Assembly: GCF_024343735.1 (NCBI RefSeq)
Contig: NZ_RJUE01000003.1
Location: forward strand, 62,001 to 126,000
Origin: Lacihabitans sp. CCS-44
GTDB taxonomy: Bacteria > Bacteroidota > Bacteroidia > Cytophagales > Spirosomataceae
Length of the DNA: 64,000 nt
Direction of reading: 5' to 3'
In this document: piece by piece, positions 44,534 through 53,493 of the stretch
Numbering within the stretch: position 1 is the first letter of the stretch
How the letters are laid out: each line of letters starts with the position of its first letter
The notes under the pieces: model-generated
What the model was told of the DNA's origin: nothing
What the model saw: only the letters and a program-made list of their open reading frames with translations
Database searches by the model: none
Position numbers and translations under genes: made by a program

Positions 44534-45316
44534 ATGCCCAAATACAGCACCAATACTAAAACCGACGTTTTAATTCACCTGGCCATCATAGTTTCGATTG
44601 TTTTGGTTTTATTTTTTGGCTTTTTCTTTGTTTATCTTCCTTGGAGCACCAACCATGGGGATGCGGTTAAGGTGCCAAATTTGAAAGGTCTAAGTATGGA
44701 TGCCGCTGAAGACTTACTCGACGATGCCGACCTCGATTATGAAATAAGCGATAGTGTATTTGTTTCTGGAGCTGAGCCACTTAGCATCATTGCCAACTAT
44801 CCAAAATCTGGAGCAAACGTAAAAACTGGACGTAAAATATACCTTACAGTAGCTGCTGTTTCGGCTCCATTGGTAAAATTACCTAACATCATTGGACGCT
44901 CTACTTCAAGTGCTCAAAACCAATTACTTAGCTCAGGCCTTCTTTATGAAGGTGAAGAAAAAATAGCTGCTTTAGAAGAAAACACAGTACTAGCAGTAAA
45001 AATTAACGGCCGAGAAATACAACAAGGTGACGAAATACCGAAAGGTTCAAAAATAACATTTGTGGTAGGCGATGGATACGGAAACCAACGTATAGATGTG
45101 CCGAATGTAGTAGGAATGGCCCAAGATGAAGCAGACATTTTGGTTACAGGCCTAGGTCTTACAATAGGTAACGTTACGTTCGAAGTATCGGACAAACCAG
45201 CTGGAACAGTAATTAGGCAACAACCGTCGTCGGGTGTTGACGAAAAAATAAAAATAGGATCACCAGTGAATATTTGGGTATCGGGCGAGGCTCCTGACAA
45301 TACGATTGACAATTAA
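44534..45316 (+). CDS. PASTA-domain membrane protein without kinase
   Basis: 260 residues. One membrane helix at about 15-36 (IVSIVLVLFFGFFFVYL) anchors three PASTA domains, at about 45-110 (KVPNLKGLSMDAAEDLL), 115-185 (KLPNIIGRSTSSAQNQLL) and 190-255 (DVPNVVGMAQDEADILV). PASTA domains bind peptidoglycan fragments. There is no Ser/Thr kinase domain, in contrast to PknB/StkP proteins. A rhodanese gene follows after 12 bases, likely in the same transcript. The molecular role is unknown; a cell-wall sensor or scaffold is inference. Confidence 0.9.
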   Translation: MPKYSTNTKTDVLIHLAIIVSIVLVLFFGFFFVYLPWSTNHGDAVKVPNLKGLSMDAAEDLLDDADLDYEISDSVFVSGAEPLSIIANYPKSGANVKTGRKIYLTVAAVSAPLVKLPNIIGRSTSSAQNQLLSSGLLYEGEEKIAALEENTVLAVKINGREIQQGDEIPKGSKITFVVGDGYGNQRIDVPNVVGMAQDEADILVTGLGLTIGNVTFEVSDKPAGTVIRQQPSSGVDEKIKIGSPVNIWVSGEAPDNTIDN

Positions 45317-45328
45317 AAAGAAAATATA

Positions 45329-45637
45329 ATGAGCGAAAATTTTGATATTTCTGTAGACCAATTGCGTGAAATGATAGAGAGTGGTGAGCCATTCAATCTG
45401 GTAGATGTTAGAAATCCTGACGAATATGAAGAAGATAATTTAGGCGGAATTTTGATTCCTTTGGGTGACTTACCAGATAGCTTAGATCAGCTGGAAGCCA
45501 TGAAAGGGCAAGATATTTATATCCACTGCAGAAGTGGTGCAAGAAGCGACAGAGCAAAGCATTTCCTGATTTCGGAAGGTTTCGAAAAAGTACACAATGT
45601 ATTGGGCGGAATCATGTCTTACAGAGCTTCTGAATAA
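45329..45637 (+). CDS. Rhodanese-like domain protein
   Basis: 102 residues, one rhodanese domain. DVRNPDEYEEDNLGG is the N-terminal CH2A-type loop and YIHCRSGARSD carries the active-site Cys67 in the usual C-x-S-G-x-R loop. No signal sequence, so cytoplasmic. It probably moves sulfane sulfur or takes part in thiol chemistry. It starts 12 bases after the PASTA gene stop. A bidirectional terminator follows. Confidence 0.92.
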   Translation: MSENFDISVDQLREMIESGEPFNLVDVRNPDEYEEDNLGGILIPLGDLPDSLDQLEAMKGQDIYIHCRSGARSDRAKHFLISEGFEKVHNVLGGIMSYRASE

Positions 45638-45655
45638 TTATTTAAGTTTTTAAGC

Positions 45656-45698
45656 AAAAAAACGTAATAGGAATAAAATTCGGTTACGTTTTTTTTTG
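45656..45698 (+). terminator. Bidirectional intrinsic terminator
   Basis: Stem AAAAAACGTAA paired with TTACGTTTTTT around a 16-base loop, with T-runs on both strands. It lies between the rhodanese gene and the convergent dtd gene. Confidence 0.75.
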
Positions 45699-45720
45699 TT
45701 TTCAACAAATCAGTAATATT

Positions 45721-46173
45721 CTATTTTTTATTCTTAGAATCTATAATTATGGTTACTGGACCGTCATTTTCGATTGAAACTTTCATGTCAGCTCCAAAAA
45801 TACCCGTTTCGATTCTTTTTCCCAATCCTTCGCTCAACATTTCTATCATTTTCTCATAAACTGGGACAGCCTGCTCAGGTCTGGCGGCTTCAATGAATGA
45901 CGGTCGATTGCCCTTTTTGGTAGAAGCGTGAAGTGTAAACTGGGATATTAAAAGTATATTTCCGCCAATATCGGCGAGGTCTCTGTTCATTTTACCTTCC
46001 TCATCCCCAAAAACTCTTAGACCCAAAATCTTTTTTGACAACCACTCTACATCTTCACCAGTATCTGCCAAGCAGACGCCCAATAACACCAAAAATCCGT
46101 CCTTTATTTGACCTTTCACAAGTCCATCAATCATAACAGACGAAGACGTAACTCTTTGAATTACAGCTATCAT
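45721..46173 (-). CDS. dtd: D-aminoacyl-tRNA deacylase
   Basis: 150 residues. Dtd removes D-amino acids wrongly attached to tRNA. The catalytic SQFTLHASTKKGNRPSF motif and the Gly-cisPro loop in NDGPVTIIID are both seen. N-terminal MIAVIQRVTSSSVMIDG is standard. It starts just two bases before the mgtE stop, that is, it follows mgtE closely on the same strand. The pairing with MgtE looks incidental. Confidence 0.95.
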   Translation of the reverse strand: MIAVIQRVTSSSVMIDGLVKGQIKDGFLVLLGVCLADTGEDVEWLSKKILGLRVFGDEEGKMNRDLADIGGNILLISQFTLHASTKKGNRPSFIEAARPEQAVPVYEKMIEMLSEGLGKRIETGIFGADMKVSIENDGPVTIIIDSKNKK

Positions 46174-46174
46174 A

Positions 46175-47533
46175 TCAATTTAATTGCAAAAGATAATAGG
46201 CAATCAAAAAATAGGTTCCGATGCCAATGAGGTCGTTGGCCGTTGTGATAAATGGTCCAGAAGCCATGGCGGGATTTATACCAATTTTATCTAAAACAAG
46301 AGGGGTGATGGTACCCATAAATGAGGCTAAAATAACAACAGCAAACAAAGAAATACAAACTACCCAAAAAAGATTTGGTTCACCGATGGCATAAACATAA
46401 ATTCCAGTAACCACACCTACTACCAATCCATTAATCAAGGCCACTCTGATAACTTTCGAGAGTCTTTCCCAAAGTCCGATACTGATACCTGATTTTTCAG
46501 CCAATGATTGCACAATTAAGGAGGACGTTTGAATGCCCACGTTACCACCTGTAGAACCCATAATAGGAATAAACATAGCCAAGGCTGAAACTCTAGCTAA
46601 CGTGTCTTCAAACTGACGAATGACCGAGGCTGCTAAAAGACTTCCGAAAACGCCCACCACCAACCATGGAATACGGGCTTTCGCTAAGTGCCAAACAGAG
46701 TCATCTTCTTCGGCCTCACCCGTGATACCAGCCATTACCTGAATGTCTTCCTCTGCTTTTTCAGTGATAAAGTCGATGACGTCGTCAATCGTGATTACAC
46801 CTAACAATCTACCTAGTGAGTTAACAACCGGAATGGCTTCTAAGTCATACTTTTGCATGATTTGAGCCACTTCATCACCGCTTTGCGTGGTATCTACAAA
46901 GGCTATTTCATCATCGAAAATATTCTCTATCTTGGTGTTTTTTCTTGCCAAAACAATTTGCTTAAGCGAAACAATACCTTTCAGCTTTTGTTCTGCGTCC
47001 ACTACATAAACAGCATACACTTTATCTACATTTTCTGCCTGAAGGCGGATTTCCTCTACGCACTCGCTCACCGTTTGATTGGTAAATACTTTCACCAATT
47101 CTTTCTGCATAAGTCCACCCGCAACATCTTCAGGATAATGCAATAAATCCAAAATGAATCTCGCTTGCTCTCGGTCTTCAAGGAGGGCGATTACCTTCTC
47201 TCTTACCTCTATTGGCTGCTCGTTGAGTAAATCCACGGCATCGTCCGAGTCGAAAAGATTTACATATTTTGCAATTTCTTCTACCGTAAACTGCTCCTTT
47301 ATGAACTTTTTCCGGTCATCAGAGTCAATATTAGAGAGCACTTCAGCACCTTTTTCGGTGTCTAAAAGTGTAAATAATTGATGTGCTTTATCGCCATCAA
47401 GTTCATAAAGAATAGAAGAAATATCGGCTGGGAATAATTCGTCAAGTTCTGAAAGCAAAAATTCAGAATTTTCCGAAGAAATGGCTTCTTCAATGCTGTT
47501 GAGGTATTCTTTGGTTAAATCGAAAGTCGCCAT
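46175..47533 (-). CDS. mgtE: Magnesium transporter MgtE
   Basis: 452 residues. N-domain (about 1-130, with DLLNEQPIEVREKVIALLEDRE), a CBS-domain pair (about 135-255, ELVKVFTNQTVSECVEE and IPVVNSLGRLLGVITIDDVIDFI), and a membrane domain of five helices (about 285-452) with the GGNVGIQTSSL pore motif. It is the Mg2+-gated Mg2+ channel; the CBS/N domains sense cytosolic Mg2+. Length is standard. Dtd follows after one base. Confidence 0.95.
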   Translation of the reverse strand: MATFDLTKEYLNSIEEAISSENSEFLLSELDELFPADISSILYELDGDKAHQLFTLLDTEKGAEVLSNIDSDDRKKFIKEQFTVEEIAKYVNLFDSDDAVDLLNEQPIEVREKVIALLEDREQARFILDLLHYPEDVAGGLMQKELVKVFTNQTVSECVEEIRLQAENVDKVYAVYVVDAEQKLKGIVSLKQIVLARKNTKIENIFDDEIAFVDTTQSGDEVAQIMQKYDLEAIPVVNSLGRLLGVITIDDVIDFITEKAEEDIQVMAGITGEAEEDDSVWHLAKARIPWLVVGVFGSLLAASVIRQFEDTLARVSALAMFIPIMGSTGGNVGIQTSSLIVQSLAEKSGISIGLWERLSKVIRVALINGLVVGVVTGIYVYAIGEPNLFWVVCISLFAVVILASFMGTITPLVLDKIGINPAMASGPFITTANDLIGIGTYFLIAYYLLQLN

Positions 47534-47642
47534 TTCTTTAAAACTTTTTGATTGGTTGCAAATTTCGACAAATATTGGCTTTAAAGCAAAAGTTTAAAAA
47601 ATTTAAGTTCTGTGAAAGACTATTACAGTTAAAATACGCTCA

Positions 47643-48866
47643 TCATTTTACTTCAAATTCATAGTTTTCTTTGAAAATCGAGATTGACTTTGGATATGAC
47701 TTATCTATTTTGTTGTATTTGGCTGCCTCCTCGGTCATTCTGTGTTTGGTCACTTTGGTTTCTAACTTATACTTGCCTTTTATATTCAAAAAGTGTTTAA
47801 AATTATAGGTCCTGGCTTCTCCAGGATTCAAATTATTGTCACCCAGTTTTTTGGCAGCTGGGTACCATTCCCAAGCCTCTCCTATCCTTCCTTGTGTTTT
47901 TGCTACAATTTTCCCTTCTGAATTTTTCAAAATCAAGTCTATCAATATAAATCGCTCTGGGTCGCCTGAAGGCACACGATGTCCAGCATGTTCATTTTTT
48001 AGAGTAAGGCTAAACTTCAATGAATCAGATATTTTATAACTTTTTTTGACATAGGTACTGTAAAATTCCAGACTTTTCAGCATGACAGGTTTCAAAGTAT
48101 CGTGCTTAGGAATACCAGAGGCAGGAAAATTATGAAAATGACTCTTTTTCGCAGGAAAACCTTCCATCAAAGAGCGGTGGGTCTCGGGCATGTGACAGCT
48201 AATACAGTTTTTCTTTCCAAAAAACGGCCCAGCTTTCCATTCGTCGCCAGTCTGAAAAGTACATGCCAAAGTGGGCGTAACCACGGCGTTGGCGTTGTGA
48301 CACGAAATACAAAGCGTTTCGGACAAATGAATGGGGTCTTTTTTTACCGGATGCGGAGCCAAGGTGCTTCCAGTAGCTCCAATGATGACATTATTTCTAA
48401 CATGACAGCTGGCACAATTAATACCTTCTTTTTGAAGCTCTTTATCAAACAGAGGGTTTTTCTCCTTTACTGGTTTATAAATATCGCCATTTATGAGTCC
48501 TTTGATAATAAACTCTTGCTGATTCTGCAAAGGCACATGGCAGTTGATACACATAAATGGACTAGATTCTTTTTTTAATTCGGCCTGAAACTGCTGATCG
48601 ACCCACGCCTGAGCATGTGTTGAGGTTTTCCATTCTGCATAATATTCTTTGTGGCATGTTCCACAATCTTCTGATCTCAAGGACACTAAACCTTGTGGCA
48701 CTTTCTGATTCGGCACAACCTTTTCCCATGATTTGGTCAAAGGCATAATTACTTCTGGCTCACCAAATACTTTATTTTTATCCAAAACAAAATAAATGGC
48801 AGCAGAAAAAATCAGAAATGCCAAAGTTAAAAGCCCGTATTTTTTTATCATTATTTTCCGAATCAT
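47643..48866 (-). CDS. Exported multiheme cytochrome c (five CxxCH sites)
   Basis: 407 residues. An N-terminal hydrophobic helix (KYGLLTLAFLIFSAAIYFVL) anchors or exports the protein; the ATG at 48851 five codons in is an equally good start. Five heme c sites are at 68-72, 106-110, 151-155, 186-190 and 221-225 (CGTCH, CINCH, CASCH, CISCH, CISCH). The spacing resembles the cytochrome c554/multiheme group. A C-terminal beta-domain without hemes (about 260-400) follows. It may carry electrons to an outer reductase; no partner is nearby. Confidence 0.85.
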   Translation of the reverse strand: MIRKIMIKKYGLLTLAFLIFSAAIYFVLDKNKVFGEPEVIMPLTKSWEKVVPNQKVPQGLVSLRSEDCGTCHKEYYAEWKTSTHAQAWVDQQFQAELKKESSPFMCINCHVPLQNQQEFIIKGLINGDIYKPVKEKNPLFDKELQKEGINCASCHVRNNVIIGATGSTLAPHPVKKDPIHLSETLCISCHNANAVVTPTLACTFQTGDEWKAGPFFGKKNCISCHMPETHRSLMEGFPAKKSHFHNFPASGIPKHDTLKPVMLKSLEFYSTYVKKSYKISDSLKFSLTLKNEHAGHRVPSGDPERFILIDLILKNSEGKIVAKTQGRIGEAWEWYPAAKKLGDNNLNPGEARTYNFKHFLNIKGKYKLETKVTKHRMTEEAAKYNKIDKSYPKSISIFKENYEFEVK

Positions 48867-48912
48867 TCAAATAGTTAGCAATTTACAACTATATGATTTC
48901 TATAATATGTGA

Positions 48913-49917
48913 CTAATGTACCACTAGTTTTGTTTCAATTATCATTTCTTTATAATCGTCAATTGGGACTTTATGGTCTATGATTGACAACAATAACTGG
49001 GCAGCTTCCATTCCTGTTTTATCAGGAAATTGTTCAACCGATGCCAATGGCGGATTACTCATCAAAGTGGTTATGGGCAAATTTCCATAACTCACAAACT
49101 TAATTTCCTGATTGGGAACAATTCCTCTTTTTTTACAAACCAACATTGCATAAAGAGCCACATAATCATTAAATCCAAAAATTGCATCAGGAACATTCTC
49201 TTGGCAAAGAAACTCCTCCATCACGGTCATTGCACTTTTTTTTGTTAAATCGCATGATTTTATCAAACTCTGACTACTCCTTATATTGTTTTTTTGCAAT
49301 CCCAAAAGGTAGCCATTTAATCGCTCATCTGAAGCATCAAGGTTTGAGGGGCCGTTTATTAGAGCTATTCTTTTACAATTAAGATTTTTTAAAAAAACAA
49401 TAGCATCTACAGCACCTTTTTGAATATCGCATTTAATTTTATGTGATCTATAAGAGCGAGGAACTCTATCAAAGAAAACTATGGGAATTCCAAAATCCTC
49501 TACTTTTTTAAACTTGGCGTAGTCTGTGGTATTTCCGGCCAACGAAACCAATAAACCATCTACTCTATATTTGAGCATAAGTTCTAAGGCTTTGTCTTGT
49601 CTTAGCATATCGTCACGAGTTTGAAAAACGAAAACTTGGTAGCCTTGTTTTTCAAAAAAATCTTCAACAATATTGATCACCCTTGAAAAAAACTCTTCCT
49701 CTAAAGCTGGCACAATGATCCCAATCACAAACATTTTCTTTCCTTGCAAAAACATAGAGGCCGGATTTGGAACATAACGCAATTCTTTAGCTTTGTCAAG
49801 CACCAGCTCTCGTGTCTTTAAACCTATCTTTGGGTTGTTTTGCAGTGCCCTAGAAACCGTAGAGATAGATATACTCAAGGCTTCGGCAATACTTTTAATG
49901 TTTATATCACTCTTCAT
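48913..49917 (-). CDS. LacI family transcriptional regulator
   Basis: 334 residues. N-terminal LacI helix-turn-helix (IKSIAEALSISISTVSRAL, then RYVPNPAS hinge) followed by a periplasmic-binding-like effector domain with FVIGIIVPAL and VDGLLVSLAG. The gene is divergent from a SusC/SusD pair, a typical place for a sugar-sensing local regulator in Bacteroidota. A palindrome in the gap fits LacI-family operators. The inducer is unknown. Confidence 0.92.
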   Translation of the reverse strand: MKSDINIKSIAEALSISISTVSRALQNNPKIGLKTRELVLDKAKELRYVPNPASMFLQGKKMFVIGIIVPALEEEFFSRVINIVEDFFEKQGYQVFVFQTRDDMLRQDKALELMLKYRVDGLLVSLAGNTTDYAKFKKVEDFGIPIVFFDRVPRSYRSHKIKCDIQKGAVDAIVFLKNLNCKRIALINGPSNLDASDERLNGYLLGLQKNNIRSSQSLIKSCDLTKKSAMTVMEEFLCQENVPDAIFGFNDYVALYAMLVCKKRGIVPNQEIKFVSYGNLPITTLMSNPPLASVEQFPDKTGMEAAQLLLSIIDHKVPIDDYKEMIIETKLVVH

Positions 49918-50003
49918 TTTGGCAGAAATTTTAAAACTGGGTTGATTTATGTCAATTATAACAGAATAGCTATAATTTTTTCCATAAAATTAATAAAAAA
50001 ATT

Positions 50004-50019
50004 ATGCAAACATTTGCAT
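50004..50019. promoter_or_regulatory. LacI/PurR-like operator palindrome
   Basis: ATGCAAACATTTGCAT is a perfect inverted repeat with a central CA. It strongly resembles LacI-family operators such as the PurR box, with A/T-rich arms. It is 87 bases upstream of the LacI gene start and about 109 bases upstream of the likely susC promoter. Binding is inferred. Confidence 0.65.
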
Positions 50020-50127
50020 TTTGTTAAAAATACTCAGAAAAGGCACTTTAAGCCAAAAAATACCATATTTTACTTTAACATGATTTAATATAATTTTTTT
50101 AAGCAAATCCAAACCTCATATTTTTTG

Positions 50128-50135
50128 TAATTTTG
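50128..50135 (+). promoter_or_regulatory. Candidate -7 element of susC
   Basis: TAATTTTG fits TAnnTTTG. The transcript would carry a leader of about 145 bases. No convincing TTTG box lies 19 bases upstream. Confidence 0.45.
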
Positions 50136-50190
50136 AGTATTGACCTTAATAGATTAAACTATTGCATCGCATCCCAGAAAAAAAATTAGC

Positions 50191-50211
50191 CAGTTTTAAA
50201 ATCTAAAACTG
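50191..50211 (+). other. Hairpin in the susC leader
   Basis: CAGTTTTA/TAAAACTG, a perfect eight-base stem with loop AAATC. It lies 75 bases before the start codon and has no T-run after it, so it is not a terminator. Confidence 0.5.
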
Positions 50212-50286
50212 TCATTCTGCTGCACTCTCTAGCCAAATATTACGGTTTCATTTTTTCATTTTTACAACCATTTAAATCATTCGTCT

Positions 50287-53200
50287 ATGATGATGAAACA
50301 ATTACTCAAACAAAATGGAGTGCTAACTATCCCTTGGAAAATGGGTAAAGGCATTTCCAAAATCACGCTAAGTTTGCTTTTGGTAACTTTGATGAGTTCT
50401 ATGGCTTTTGCTAAAGAAATCAAAGGAAAAGTAAGTGACGAAACAGGATCGGGCCTACCTGGTGTAACGGTGACCGAAAAAGGTACCACGAACGGGGCAA
50501 TTACTGACGTTAATGGTCAGTATACAGTAAACGTAAAAGGCGATGCAGCAATTTTGGTGTTTTCGTTTGTAGGTTATGCTGGTGCTGAGGAAGTTGTGGG
50601 CAGTCGCTCAATTATCAATGTAACACTTAACCCAGACGTAAGTAGCCTTAATGAGGTGGTAGTAGTGGGTTACGGTGTACAGAAAAAAGAGACGATTACA
50701 GGATCAGTAGCCTCAGTAAAAGGTACAGACTTGGTAAAATCTCCAGTTGTTAACCTAAGTAACTCTATTGCTGGACGTATGTCGGGTGTGGTAGCGGTAA
50801 ACCGTAGTGGTGAGCCAGGAGCCGATGGTTCTTCTATCAGAATTCGTGGTTCTAATACCTTGAATAATGGAGATGCCTTGATAGTAGTAGATGGAATTCC
50901 TAACAGAGCAGGCGGTTTAGATCGTATTAATCCAAATGACATCGAAAGTGTGTCTGTATTGAAAGATGCTTCGGCGGCCATTTATGGTTCTAGAGCTGCA
51001 AATGGTGTAATATTGATTACGACCAAAAGAGGTAAAACTGGTAAACCACAGTTGTCTTATTCTGCCAACCAAGGATATTCACAACCTACTGTGATACCTA
51101 AATTGACTAATGCTGCCCAGTATACAAGCATGTTAAACGATTTAGATATATATGGATTGCCTACAACTGAATGGGCAGCTGCAAATACAGCATATAAAAC
51201 TTCTGGAGTTTATACTCGACCTGACGGAACTACCCGTAAGGCTCCTTTTTCTCCTACTGACCTTCAAAAATATGCGGACGGCTCAGACCCTTGGTTACAT
51301 CCCAACACTGATTGGTATGATGCGACGTTGAAAAACTGGTCACCTCAAACCCAACATAATCTCCAAATATCAGGAGGTACAGAAAATGTAAAATACTTGG
51401 CATCTTTGGGTTATCAAAACCAAGATGGTTACTATAAAACCTCTGCTACTGCTTACCAGCAATATGATATCCGTTTGAATTTAGATGCTAAAATAAATAA
51501 GTATGTGGATATCAATGTGGGGCTATTGGGCAGAGAAGAGGCTAGAAACTATCCTACCCGTGGTGCAGGAGCTATTTTCAGAATGCAAATGAGAGGTAAG
51601 CCTCACCAACAAGCTTATTGGCCAAATGGCTTACCGGGTCCAGATATTGAAAACGGTGAAAACCCAGTGGTAATCACCACTGACCTTTCTGGCTATGACC
51701 GTCAAAAACAAGATTATATCCAAACTAACGGATCAATAAATGTAAAAATCCCTTGGATAGAAGGCTTAAAATGGACAGGAACAGCAGCTGTTGATAAAAG
51801 ACTGGGAACAAGAAAATTATGGCAAATTCCATGGACACTATACCAACAAGGCTCAGGTTTTGAGGCAGATGGCACTACTCCCAAGTTGGTAGCCAGTAAA
51901 AGAGGTCCAGCAGAACCTAACTTGACTCAAAACTACGATGATCAGCTTAACATATTATTGGGAAGTGTATTTTCGTATGAAAAACAAGTAGGTGTTCATG
52001 GCATAACTGCTCTTGCGGGTATGAACAGAGAAACCATAACTGGAGATAACTTCTTTGCATACAGAAGATACTTTATATCACCAGCTTTAGATCAGATGTT
52101 TGCCGGAGGTGACCTTGAAAGAACCAACGGTGGTGGCGGTTATGAAACTGCCCGTATAAACTACTTCGGTAGAATGGCCTACAACTACAAAGAAAAATAC
52201 CTTGCAGAATTCCTTTGGAGATATGATGGTTCAGATAGATTCCCAACAAAGAGTCGTTACGGATTTTTCCCAGGCTTTATGGCAGGATGGGTAATATCTG
52301 AAGAAAACTTCATGAAAAACCAAAATATTTTAAGTTTTTTGAAGTTGAGAGGTTCATGGGGGCAATTGGGTAATGACCAAGTTAACTTACCGAACTCTAA
52401 CACTCCAGCCACTTACCAATATCTTTCGACTTATGGATTCAGAAGTTATATTCTAGGCGATGCCGAACAAAAAACATTGTTTGAAACTCGTTTACCTAAC
52501 GAAAACATCACTTGGGAAGTGGCCTCAAACTCAAACGTAGGTTTAGAAGGTCAATTATTGAATGGAAAAGTATTCTTCGAAATGGATTATTTCTCTAATT
52601 ATCGTTCGAAAATCCTTTGGTTTAAAAATGCCTCGGTTCCTCAATCAACAGGTATTACTTTACCTGCACAAAACATCGGTGAAGTTTCAAACAAAGGTTT
52701 TGACTTCAATATCGGTTACAGGGGCGGCAAAGGTGACTTTAAATACAATTTCAGTGTAAACGGTGGTTATGCTAAAAACAAGATTGAGTTCTGGGATGAA
52801 GCACCTGGTGCACCAGAATGGCAAAGAACTACTGGTAAGCCTATGAACACTTTCATGGCCTACTTATATGACGGCGTATTCAAAGACCAAGCTGATATAG
52901 ACTCTAGAACAGTGGATTATTCAGCAATTGTGAAAACTTTGAGACCTGGAGATATGAAGTATGAAGATTACAATGGTGACGGAAAAATAACTCCAGATGA
53001 CCAAGTAAGGACAAACCATACCCAACTTCCTATGTTCCAAGGCGGTATCAATTTGGGCGGCCAATACAAAAACTTTGACTTGACTATCTTGATTCAAGGT
53101 GCTGCGGGTGCAAAACAATATGTATCGGCTGGTGAAATGGGTAACATAGGTAACTACTTGTTAGACATGTATGAAAATCGTTGGACAATTGATAATCCTT

Positions 53201-53493
53201 CAAGCGAGCATCCACGTATTGCCAACCGTTCAGACCAATACTACTCAAACAATAACACTTACTGGTTAAGAAGTTCAGATTATATCCGTTTGAAAAACTT
53301 CGAATTGGGATACACCTTGCCTGAGCTTGTGACCAAAAAAATCGGTTCTAGCAGTGCAAGAATTTATGTAAGTGGTATCAACGTATTTACAGTTGACAAA
53401 TTGAAGGTTTTTGACCCTGAAACTGCAAGTACTACAGGACAGTACTATCCGCAATCAAGAGTTATGAACATGGGATTGAATATTAAATTTTAA
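50287..53493 (+). CDS. susC: SusC/RagA family TonB-linked outer-membrane transporter
   Basis: 1068 residues. A long N-terminal segment ends in the signal ITLSLLLVTLMSSMAFA. A CarboxypepD-like domain follows (GKVSDETGSGLPGVTVTEKGT), then a TonB-dependent plug with the SusC sequence VVVVGYGVQKKETITGSVAS, IRGSNTLNNGDALIVVDGIPN and AAIYGSRAANGVILITTKRG, then the barrel. Partner of the SusD protein directly after it (the stop TAA shares its last base with the next ATG). Both take up a polymer fragment. The substrate is not shown. The LacI gene and operator upstream suggest local control. Confidence 0.95.
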   Translation: MMMKQLLKQNGVLTIPWKMGKGISKITLSLLLVTLMSSMAFAKEIKGKVSDETGSGLPGVTVTEKGTTNGAITDVNGQYTVNVKGDAAILVFSFVGYAGAEEVVGSRSIINVTLNPDVSSLNEVVVVGYGVQKKETITGSVASVKGTDLVKSPVVNLSNSIAGRMSGVVAVNRSGEPGADGSSIRIRGSNTLNNGDALIVVDGIPNRAGGLDRINPNDIESVSVLKDASAAIYGSRAANGVILITTKRGKTGKPQLSYSANQGYSQPTVIPKLTNAAQYTSMLNDLDIYGLPTTEWAAANTAYKTSGVYTRPDGTTRKAPFSPTDLQKYADGSDPWLHPNTDWYDATLKNWSPQTQHNLQISGGTENVKYLASLGYQNQDGYYKTSATAYQQYDIRLNLDAKINKYVDINVGLLGREEARNYPTRGAGAIFRMQMRGKPHQQAYWPNGLPGPDIENGENPVVITTDLSGYDRQKQDYIQTNGSINVKIPWIEGLKWTGTAAVDKRLGTRKLWQIPWTLYQQGSGFEADGTTPKLVASKRGPAEPNLTQNYDDQLNILLGSVFSYEKQVGVHGITALAGMNRETITGDNFFAYRRYFISPALDQMFAGGDLERTNGGGGYETARINYFGRMAYNYKEKYLAEFLWRYDGSDRFPTKSRYGFFPGFMAGWVISEENFMKNQNILSFLKLRGSWGQLGNDQVNLPNSNTPATYQYLSTYGFRSYILGDAEQKTLFETRLPNENITWEVASNSNVGLEGQLLNGKVFFEMDYFSNYRSKILWFKNASVPQSTGITLPAQNIGEVSNKGFDFNIGYRGGKGDFKYNFSVNGGYAKNKIEFWDEAPGAPEWQRTTGKPMNTFMAYLYDGVFKDQADIDSRTVDYSAIVKTLRPGDMKYEDYNGDGKITPDDQVRTNHTQLPMFQGGINLGGQYKNFDLTILIQGAAGAKQYVSAGEMGNIGNYLLDMYENRWTIDNPSSEHPRIANRSDQYYSNNNTYWLRSSDYIRLKNFELGYTLPELVTKKIGSSSARIYVSGINVFTVDKLKVFDPETASTTGQYYPQSRVMNMGLNIKF

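Larger units (their letters stand above)
49918..50286. other. Control region between the LacI gene and susC
   Basis: 369 bases, no gene. It contains a perfect palindrome at 50004-50019, a -7 element candidate at 50128-50135 and a perfect hairpin at 50191-50211 in the presumed susC leader. Confidence 0.7.

Noticed and set aside
44534-45316. Ser/Thr protein kinase with PASTA domains
   Set aside because: No kinase domain; only a short cytosolic end precedes the membrane helix.
48102-48578. 158-codon plus-strand frame
   Set aside because: Antisense to the multiheme cytochrome, which has intact CxxCH sites.
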